Part shown: positions 15,243 through 27,200 of the stretch, piece after piece
Position numbering within the stretch: position 1 is the stretch's first letter
How the letters are laid out: each line of letters opens with the position of its first letter
Source: a virus
Direction: 5' to 3' (one strand)
IMG/VR virus record: IMGVR_UViG_3300023179_000334
Coordinates: 1 to 32,013 of that record
DNA: 32,013 bases
Notes under the pieces: generated by a model
The model's database searches: none
What the model saw: only the letters and a program-made list of their open reading frames with translations
What the model was told of the DNA's origin: nothing
Position numbers and translations under genes: made by a program

Positions 15243-18200
15243 ATGGCTGTTGCTCGTAAAACTCTGGATTTTTTACCAAGTGTATTTCAGTCTGACACTA
15301 ATAACAAGTTTCTAGGCAGTACCCTTGATCAATTGATCAACGAACCGGACCAGGTTCGTGTTGATGGTTATATTGGTCGTAGATTTGGAACCATTAGTTC
15401 AGGCGGTTATCTGCAGGAGCCAACCGCAGACCGGTCAAATTATCAATTGGAACCTTCGGTAGTGATAGGAGATCCTGGACAGGTCACACTAATTGGTGAC
15501 TATTCTGATACTATCAATCGTATAGACTACTACGGCGGTATTACCAGCAATCATGATCGTTTGTTTCGCAACCAGTACTATTCTTTTGATCCACAAATCG
15601 ATCTTGACAAGTTGGCCAACTACAGCCAATACTATTGGCTACCCAATGGACCATATGCAATCCAAATAGGTAGTAGTGATGTAAATAGTGCCAACAATTA
15701 TATAATAACCGGAACAGTTTCTGGGTATACAACCAATAACACTGGTGCTGCGGTCAACCCTGAGCTGCGTCTAGTACGTGGGCGTACCTATACATTCACG
15801 GTCAACGAACCCGGCAAGGCTTTTTGGATTCAGACTGAACCCGGTAACACTGGAGTCAGTGAATATGAACCCAATACCAGTACTAGATTTGTCTATGGTG
15901 TAACCAACAATGGTGTCAGTATTGGAGTAGTTACTTTTACTGTTCCTGCTGCTTCAGCACAGAACAGCTATTATCTAGACTCTCTAATAGACTATGTGGA
16001 TTTTGCCACATCTAATACATTTAGCAGTCTCGATGGAGCCAATTGGACCACACTAACAACCATAGACGGCGATAGCCTCTACCCTCAAGATCGTTATGTG
16101 ATCTTTACCACCACCAGTAATAGTTCGGTTGATTGGACAACCAGAACCGGTGCTACGGTGCCTACCAATCAACGCCGCGGCCTATGGCGTATCAACATAG
16201 ATATATTCAGCAAACTAACACTGACCTATGTACGTGGGTTAGATACCTCTGGTCGTATCTCTATTAGACACGGTATCAACAATCAAGGAAAAGAATTTGT
16301 CTACAACGGTACAGTGCTTACCGAACTCTATCCTCCTACTGCCCCCTTGACCACTCTCTATTATCAAAACGGTAGCGACACATACAAACAGGGTCTTATA
16401 CGTATTGTTGATCAAGACACTGACATTATCAATGTAGACAGCGATATTATTGGTCAAGACAACTACAGCTTCAATGGTCTGGTACTAAGCAATGGAATGA
16501 AGATCACTTTTGACAACTCGGTCTTGCCTTCCGGTTATAGAAATAGAACATTTATTGTTGAAGGGGTTGGTACCGCAATAAAACTAATTGACTTTGAACG
16601 ATTGGTCGCGCCCGAGGTGGAGATACCTGGGCTTGGTATACCCTTTGACAGCACACCCTTTGACAGCGTTGGGTTTGACCAAGCTGTTGGAAGTAGTGTT
16701 GAGCCTGACTACATAGTGGCCAATCGTGCCAGCATAGATGAAAATGCCTGGGCACGTGGGAATCGTTGGTTTCATATAGATGTTATTCGCCAGGCTTCCC
16801 TGGCCAATAATTTTGCTCCAAACTTTGGAACTCGCGCCACAAGACCCATTATAGAATATCGAGCCAACCTACAATTGTTTGGATCGGGAAGAATTGGCAT
16901 GGGGCTAATCGATCAGTTTTTTGACAGCACTACCACATTGTTTGTCAATGGTAGAACTCAACAGCTGACCGATATCACTGCTCAAATTGACAATGTCAGC
17001 TATAAAACTCTCCGGGCTCAGAAGTTAGCTGTTGAACCCGGCCAGCTGGTAGTGTTTGGTAACGATATCAATTCCACTAGACGTGCAACCAAATACCTGC
17101 TGGGCACTAAGGATCAGTCTGCTGCGGTCAGTTATGATGGTACTCTGATTGGGTCAGTTACCACACGAGCAGGATCGACTCGTGTAGTAAGTTATAACCT
17201 AAACACCAACTTTTTGGTACAGCTGAGTATTGGGTCGTATATCTATAGCTCAGCTGGTCTGTATCTAGGACGGGTGGCACAGATATACAACAACTATGAA
17301 TTGGATTTGGTTGATAGTCTATCAATCAATTACAACAATCTAACAGGTCTGCGCTATAATGACAGTCGTCTGGCCTATACCAGTCTAGAGCTGGCATTGC
17401 CCTACAGCACACTGGTTGTGCGTTCAGGGATCAATCGCGGACGATCCTATTATCTGACCACGGACAATACCTGGCGGCTAGGACAACAAAAAACTTCTAT
17501 CAATCAGTATCCATATTATGATGTTATACTGCCAGTCAGTGATCAAAGTCTTGGTAGTTTCTATTATAACAGTAGATTTGTTGGTACAAAAATATTTGGC
17601 TATACCTTGGGTGCTTCAAGGGATCCTGTACTGGGGTTACTAGTCAAGTATATCAATAATTCGGGTACCATTGGTGATTTGGAATTTACCAACTATTATG
17701 ACACTGACAAATTTGACTACAGTCTGGATCCCTATGGACTTGACATAGCCACCGGTGCTGTTAGCCAAGGTGTACTAAGACTAATTGAAGATCGTTATAC
17801 CTATTCAATAACCAACTGTTGGGCAGCAGTGGACACACACAGTCGACAGTATCAACATATTCAGACTGAATATACTGGCAGTACCAATTACTTTGAAATT
17901 GGTGCTAGCCCAATTACAGTAGGTGTCGACAGTGCCGCTGAACCATCTCTCAAAGTCTATATCAACAACAACCTACTAATACGTACTAGACCCGGCAACA
18001 CCGATTCCTATAGTTATCAGGCTACCGGTCTGAGCAAAACTCTACGCATTGATCTAGCATTGTTGTCTGTTGGAGATAGAATTGACATATTTGTATTGTC
18101 CAATGATCAAAGCAGTCAAGGATACTATACGCTGCCAAAAAATCTAGAGTTCAATCCGCTCAATGAGACCATTGAACGTGTGAGCCTGGGTCAGATGCGA

Positions 18201-21200
18201 AATCATCTGATAGTCAAGGCATCAGGACTGCAGGGCCTATTAGGTAATCCTCGTGGTGCCAATAACATAAGAGATATTGATCATAGCCTACGAGCTGGTA
18301 CAATACTGCAACATTCGGCTCCTGTGGCATTGGCCACTGCATCAATCATTGACGAACGTGTGAATTTTTATTCAGGCCTTGACTATGCACGTCGCGAATA
18401 TACAAGATTTAAAAATCGTTTTTTAGAACTATCGGTTTCATTACCAAACATCAATCCTGTGGATCCAATTGGTGGAGTAGATCTAATACTGTCCTCGATT
18501 AACTCGGTAAAAAACAGCAGTTTTGCCTTTTACTACAGTGACATGTTGCCCTATGGCAATGATTATCGAACTCTGCGCTATCGCATACTCAATACCACAG
18601 TTCGTAACTATACCATAAGTTTAATATTCTCTGCCGACAGCGCCAGCAATAGAGCTGTAATGTTGTACCTGAACAACAGTCTATTGGTCATTGGCAGAGA
18701 TTATACATTCAGCGAGACCAGTCCAATGGTCATATTATCGGATTCGTTGGTCCTGGCAGTCAACGACAATTTGGAAATACGTGAATACAACAACACCGAC
18801 GGTTGTTTTATACCAGAAACTCCAACCAAGCTGGGATTACATCCCAAATATATACCTGCACGTTATCTGGATGATACCTATGTTGACAATATCTATGTGA
18901 TTCAAGGTCACGATGGTAGTATCATTCCGGCCTTCAACGACTACAGAGATAATTTTATACTAGAACTTGAAAATCGCATCTACAATAATATCAAAGTCAA
19001 CTATAACCAGGTTCGACCAGTTTTTGACGCACTGTTGCCTGGACGGTTTCGCAGCAGTGATTACACACTAGATGAGTTTAATTCTATTGTGACCACTGAA
19101 TTTTTACGCTGGGTCGGCACTAATCAGACCAATTATCTGGAAAACAACACGTTTCAGAGCAACAATGAATTCACATGGAATTTTAGTTTATGCAGAGATC
19201 GAAATGATCAGAAGGTTCCTGGTCATTGGCGAGGTATTTATCGTTACTTCTATGACACCGATCGCCCGCACACACATCCATGGGAAATGCTGGGTTACAC
19301 GGTTAAACCAACCTGGTGGGACACCTATTATAGTTGGACCAACAACATCAAACGCACAGCATTGATCACTGCCTGTACCAATGGCTACACACAAAATCCG
19401 GCATCTAGTACGCCCACAGTGGCCAACCCAGTGTACGCCAGAGCTGGATTTGCAGATATAGTTCCGGTGGATTCCACTGGTAATCTACGTAGTCCTTTAA
19501 TTCTTATCAAACAGCACAACAGCGCCACATTTTCACAGAGTTGGGCCATAGGTGATCTAGGTCCAGCAGAGTCAGCCTGGCGTCGTAGTAGCGAATATCC
19601 ATTTGCTCTGCAAAAGGCATTTAGCCTGATGCGCTCCAGCTATTTTGCTATTGCAGCCAATATCAACAACTATTATGAATTTGAAATCGGCACTTTTCGA
19701 CAATATCTGGTCGACACAACCAGACGACGGCTGACTCTAGATGATATCAAAATCAATGGAGCACCAGACAGCGCAGATAGTATAATACGTTCGGCCAGCT
19801 ATTTCAATTGGATACATGGTTATCTAACTAGCCTAGGTATTGATGCTGGCGCTCGATTGACTGAATACATTGGTCAGATACGTGTTAATCTCACACATAA
19901 ACTAGCTGCTTTTACAGACAAGAGTTATATTAATGTGTTGACTGAGCAGACCAGTCCGGGCAGTAGTAATCAGAGTATAGTTATACCCGATGAAGATTAT
20001 TTTGTACATCTTAATCGCAGTGCTGCCATTGCAGTGGTAAAATACAGCGCAGTAATTGTACAAAAAACTCCCACTGGATTTGCTATCAGTGGATACGACC
20101 TTGACTATCCCTACTTTGGTGTAATATTAGGCCAGCGCAGTGGCAAGTCCTATTCAATACAGGTCCTGGACCAAACAGTCACAGTGTTTGAAGATTTTGA
20201 AACCACCAGCTATCTAATTCCCTATGGTAGTGAATTAACCAGTCTGCAGCAGATGGCCGAATTTCTAGTTAGCTACCAGCGTTATCTGCAGAGCCAAGGA
20301 CTAATATTTGATCAATATGACAGTGATTTGAATCTGGTACGTGATTTTACTCTGAGCATACGTGAATTCCTCACATGGAATCTGCAAGGTTGGCGAGAAA
20401 ACAATATTATTGTGCTAAGTCCGCTTGGTGATAGTATCAACATCTACAGCGACAACTCGCAAATTGATCATATACGCGGTAACACCAGTGGTTCTAGACT
20501 GCTAGGTATTAATTTTAATCCCATAAGGAGTACCGATTTTACAGTACTGCGTGATGGATTTATAACCAAGTTACTGACTGTAAGCGGGCAAACAGTGGCC
20601 TTTGCCGAATTTAATCTTGTGCAATATGAACATGCACTGGTGTTTAACAATCGTACAGTGTTTAACGATATTGTATATGAACCTGCTCTTGGTACCAGGC
20701 AACTAAGACTGCGTATAGTTGGCAGTATTACCAATAATTGGGATGGGCAATATACACCGCCGGGTTTTGTCTACAATGACTCAAAGGTAGACGATTGGGT
20801 ACCAGGTCATGATTATAAAAAAGGCGATATTGTCAAATACAAAAATCTATATTATAGTGCAGTTAAGGATACTATTGCCACAGACTCATTCAATATCAAC
20901 AGTTGGTATCGATTGGAATCTGCACCTAGGTCTGGACTACTCAAAAACTTTGCCACCAATGCTGCTCAGAGTCAAGAGATCTACAATATAGATCAGCCTC
21001 CCTATGATGAACAATTGTTTAAATTTAGTTCCGGATTAATAGGATTTAGAAGTCGTGAATATCTGACTAATCTTGGTATCAGTCCAATAAGTCAAACTAA
21101 ATTTTATCAGGGATTTATACACGAAAAGGGCACTCGCAGTGCTGCATCGGCATTGGCCAGAGCACAGGTTGATGGTCAATCGCATGAGATTGAAATCTAT

Positions 21201-24200
21201 GAAGAGTGGGCTGCTAGAGTTGGTGAATATGGCGCAGTTGATGCCAAACCCTCGATTAAATTTGCAATTAGTGACACCATAACAGACATTGATCCAGTAA
21301 CACTGCTATTTCAATCAGAGCCCAATGAAGTCACTGATTCCAGAATCATAGCAGTAAGAACCAGTGATTTACTCAGTGCTACTAGAGATTTTGATGGAAA
21401 TTTGTTTAGATACCGTGATCCTGTACCAGTTCGTAACTATAGAATTGAGCTGTTTGGTGATGGAATTATCTGCGGCAGAAATCCTGCCTTTAAGGCAGAT
21501 GCACTATTCTATGCCTGTCTAACGGATCAGCAGACAGGTCGTGTGACCAATCCACCAGACAGTCTGCTATTTGATAGTCTAAATCAAAAATTCCGTGTAA
21601 GTGTGACCACTCGCAGCCGTGAAGGGTCAACCAGCACAGAATTACTGCAAGGTACCGATGGTGTCAATGCTGCCTGGCCTGACAATATTCAGGCCGATAT
21701 AGTGGTGATCAATCACGGTCTAATGGATGCCAAATTTGGCACACCATTAGATGTCTATAGACAAAATCTCACAAATATGCGTAATCTATTGACAGCCGAT
21801 CAGATTGTCATATGGATGACTCCTACGAAAATTGATGTCGCCAACAGTCATGTCAATTGGGCATCATTTGGGGGTACTACCAATATTGATGCCTATGCCC
21901 AGGTCATGCGAGATGTGGCCAAAATCTATGGCGACCCAGTGGCCGATGCCAATGGTATTAACAATTGGCTTTTTTATCTAAGAAACAATATATCTTTTGT
22001 CTATGAGAATGAGACTGTGGTACCCGGCGACGATATCAGTTTTACCATTGCAACGCCAGACCAGACTGCAGTCTACTATTATACTGTGGTCGATGCTTCA
22101 TATCTAATAGAATCGTCGGCATTGTATGTGGATTCCGGCGGGTCAATTGACCTGACAGTTACCAGTGACCTGACAGGTCAAACTCTCTACTGGACCATAG
22201 AAACACCCACAGCTGAGGATCTGTCTAGGACTGTGGTTGATACCGATTTTAGTGATGGTATACATCCAAGACAGGAAGGATACAATCTGTTGATCAATCA
22301 GGTACTGGCACCAACAATTGAAGCTGCCATAACAAAATCTATTAGACTTGCTAATGCCTATTATCCCGATGACTTGATCACAGCCGGGTATGCATCAGTC
22401 AACGAAGTGGATGCACAATTATTTGATATCAACAATCTAAAATCATTTGGTAGGCAGATAGTCAGCAGCATAAGCAATGGATTTAAGATTTGGGTAGCCA
22501 AAGACTATAACTATCAATGGCAAGTCTATAGGTTATTTAAAATTGCCGGCACGATCACAGATGTTCAAACCGACCTGGATCGTAAAATCATATTCGTTGT
22601 CAACAATCAACATGGATTGGTCGCAGGCGACTACTTTGCTGTACGCGGATTAGGCACCAATATTGATGGATTCTATGTGGTGTTTAGCAGTGATGATTTT
22701 ACTTTGACAGCAGTAGATGATAATGTTTACGAAACTATACGCAATTTTAACCTGGTCAGCGATACTGCAGAACTATACGACTTTCAACCATTGAGGTTTC
22801 CAACTCTAGCGGCCAGAGATGCTGCCAGTCCCAGGCATGGTTGGATCAGCAGCGATATAGTCTACATAGATGACATTGGTGACGTCAATTCCAGCTGGGC
22901 AGTGTATGACAGAATTGACAGATACAATATTGCTGCATCTGATTCTATCCTTGAACCCGATAGTGATATTGATTTTAGTGTAACCAGTCCGTTAGATGAG
23001 GAAGTAGATTTATATTACTCAATACTCAGCAATTATCAATTGGATTACACAGTTCCGATATTTACTCCTGGAATTGGGGCATTATTCAGAGTATTGGCCC
23101 CCGACAACCGCAAATTATATTACACTATTCAGAACGCCATTAATATTCCTGAAGTTGAACAAACTGCACCATTGGACATCTATGCCGGGCAGGATTCCTG
23201 GACCCTGACCAGACAACAGATCAGTAGAATTGACATCGACAGTGTCAATGAAATATTTCTATATAGCAAAAAAGATCAGAAAATATTAGCTAGATTGGAT
23301 ATTTTGGATCCAGCCAAGGGTCGAATCTTAGGTGCGGCTCAGGCCGATATTGACTATACTACCGAGCACGATCCTGCCAAGTACAATGTTGGTACCGATC
23401 AAGATGTCAGCATTGCCAGTGATTTTTATTGGGCAGCCGAACATGTGGGACAGTACTGGTGGCATGTGGGGCGCTGCAGATTTATCAATTACGAACAGGA
23501 TTCGTTGTCCTATAGACTAGACAACTGGGGTAGTCTATTTTCAGACAGTAGTGTAGAAATATATGAGTGGATCGAAAGTGATCTATTGCCATCGGAGCAT
23601 GTGGAGCAAGGTCGCAAAGGACTACCACTCTATGCCAACAATCAGGCCTATACTGAGCACGCTTTTGTAAATCCGGAAAATAATATAGTCACTGTGCGCT
23701 ACTATTTCTGGGTACGTGATACTAGAACACCAGCTAGCAACAGTAAAATCTACAGCAGTCACGACCTAGAATCTGTTATCAAAAATCCAAGACTGACCGA
23801 TATTGCCTATGCTGCACTATTAGATCGCAATGCGATTGCCTTGTACAATGTCGAACCATACATCAAAGGGTCAGACACAGTTTTACACATTACCTATAAT
23901 AGGAATAGCCAGGCCGGTCTTATACATACCGATTATCGGTTGATTCGTCAAGGCAGCGAGCTTGATCAGTTTCCTATTAGAATAGAAAGCAAGTTAATTG
24001 ACAGTTTGTGCGGGTTAGATTTACTGTCACGCACAGTGCCAGATGCAAGACTCAACAGCTACGAACAAATTGGACTAGATATTCGACCACGACAGACTCT
24101 AATTGTCAATCGTAGGGCCGCTGTGGAAAATGTAGTTCGTTATGTCAATCAACTGTTGATCAGTCGCCCATTGGCCAGTAGAATCATTGATCGTGACCGC

Positions 24201-27200
24201 ATATACAGCGACTATTTCTATAGTCAAGAGCCTATACCCGCTAGTAGCGAATACGACCAGATTGTAGACTACTACAGATCTGATATTGGGTCTGACCTAC
24301 GTACACCAACGCCTACAGCCAATCTTAGAGTTTTGGTTCGTCAAGATTTGACTGCAGGTGGTTATTGGACTATTAGAAAGTATGATATCACTAATACTGA
24401 TCCATTGATTGAACGTCGTTATAGATTAGTACGCAGACAAAGCTATGACACCAGACGAATTTGGAATTTCGTGGATTGGTATGCTGCTGGCTATTCGTCT
24501 AGAACAGTAATCAATAGATCTGTAGATAACAACACAGAATTGGCCAAACTTGACCTACAGGTCAATGAAATCATTCGTGTTACAAACAGGCGTACCGAAC
24601 TGATAATTGGTACCTACCTTGGCAGTGACAGCAGACCCGGACTGTTTGAACTCTATCGGGTTGATCTTGTTGACAATGTCAAGCAGTTGACATTGATTGG
24701 TCTTGAACAAGGTACCCTGCAGCTGACCGAACAACTGTTTGGCGATCTAGGCTGGGACGGTGCAGGGTTTGACAGCGACTACTATGACTTTAACTTTGGG
24801 GTTGAATTTAGAGCAGTGTTGCTAGGACTCAAACAAGACGTTTTTATCAATGACCTGGCTCTGTACTATAATCTCACACTGTTCTATTTGGTAGAATACA
24901 TACTTAGCGAGCAAAAAAATATCGACTGGATGTTTAAAACCAGTTTTGTCAGTGTGCTACATCGTGTACAAGGACTGCTGCAATCGCCTAATTTTGTTCG
25001 TGATAGACAGTCCAGTTATGAAAAATATCTCAACGAAGTCAAGCCCTATCGTGTCAAGATTCGTGAGTATATTACCAGTTATTCTAATTTAGAATTGACA
25101 CGATTGCACATAACCGACTTTGATTTACCTGCCTATTGGGACAGGCAGTTACAGATATTGCGTAGTCCCAATAGCGAATATCCTGTTGAAGATCAAGCTC
25201 GTTTACAAGGTTCCAAGTACCTAGACTGGACCAATAATCATAAATACCTGTTGGGCAGACTAGATATCTACGCCACTGGTTATGGTTATGAAGCTGATCC
25301 TACACCTCAAGTGGCCGTGATCAGACGTGATCTTCAGACTGGATCTAATGCCAGTGCTCGTATACAGGTCAATAATCTAACATCCGGTATTGGTAAAGTC
25401 TACATAGATAACCCTGGAGGAAACTATACACTGACTCCCTATGTACAGGTACTTGGTATCGGCGGCACCGCGGTAAGCGATATGCTAGTGCACAACTACA
25501 AGATTACCTCAGTGGGCAATGCCAATACCACGATAACCACTGCCAATCTCAATAATCTAAACACATCCACTGTGACTTTTAGTTCAAACAGCAGCGGATA
25601 TATAATGCATAGAATACGTCGCAGCGATGGGCAGGTCGTATTTACACGTCAATACGATTTGGCCAATGAAAATCGCCCTGGGTACATTGGATACAACAGC
25701 AGAGATCTAGCATCGGATCTAAACAGAACTAGCGGTGACTTTGTTGTAGCTTTGCATACATTTGGCGAAACCTATTTTAATAGACTAGGATCGACTGTTA
25801 TTGCCTATAGGGTACTAGCATCAACCCAATCGATTGCTGCATCGGGATCCTTGAATCTTACATTTAGTTCCTACGACCCCGGGGAAACACTCTACTGGAC
25901 TATTGAATCAGTTTTTGTCTATAGTGTAGTAGCATCAACTGAGTCAATAGCTCCACTGGGATCCTTGAATCTTACATTTAGTTCCTACGATCCTGGAGAA
26001 ACACTCTACTGGACTATTGAACCAGTTCTGGCCAATAGTCCTAGCGTTCCTGCCGTTATACCCACAGTTGCTGTTCCCGACATCAGTTTGGATCTAGCCC
26101 TCTACCGCTGCGGCGCTAGCCCAGGTATATTTGCCAATAATACAATATTTGTTCCTGGCGGTGCCTATGCATTGGTAGGTATACCCGGAGTTGGTGCTGG
26201 CCACGGAATTGAAATTTTTAGTGGTCAATATGCCAATGATCCAATGGCATTTGCCAGTATAGATTTTCGTATAAGACAAGGCAGTCTTACTCCTATAGCT
26301 ACTCAACCTCCTATAGTACCTTTCTACAGTCTATTGGCATCAGCTGAGAGTGTTGATGCTGCTGCTGTGCTTACGATTAAAATTTTTAGTCTATATCCCA
26401 ATCAAACACTGTATCTGACCATAGAAACTGCTACGGCTGACGATCTAGCCAGAGTTTACCAATATCCAAGAACTTTTAATCTGGACATAACAAATACCTT
26501 GTCTACGGTTAATCCTGCAAGATCAGCTCTATTGGTTCCTAGACTCTATAACGGCACTGTGAGAAAATTGCGTACCAGCATGAAATTTGATCGTATAGCC
26601 ACACGTGCCACAACCACTCCTGTCTATGACTGGGTCACGGGTGGCTATGATGGTGAACCAATTGATTACCAATCTATCAACTCACCTGTGGAAACTGGAG
26701 TGTTTGATCGTACCTATGCACCGGGTACTCTGCTGCGCTATCAAGGACAGGCCTATCGTGTGCTAAGAGAAACTGCCAGCGGACCTGTATTTCCTTTTGG
26801 TAATATGGAGCTTATTGGTTCCGATGTACAATACAGCGACCCACGATATCTACACGGCTACTTTACTAATGCCAATGAGCGTATATTGGCCTATTACCAA
26901 CCTTCTGCTGATATGGTTCCTCTGGAATTAAATAGGCTAGTACCCGGTGTGGGAACAATTGTCAGTTCAGCACAAAGTACCAGTATTAACTATACCGAAA
27001 CAGTGCTGGTTGGTGATACTTTTAGCAGTACTGTGGGTATCAGCCCCGGTAACATACAGTTGGTTGGCGGCGGCTTTGTTGACAGTCTGTTTAGTTATGC
27101 ACCCGAAGAGCTGTTGCCAGGCTCAACCTATGATGTATTGAGCATAAAAGTTATTACTAACAGTGCAACCAATACCGGGTTCAGAATTAGCCGAGACATT

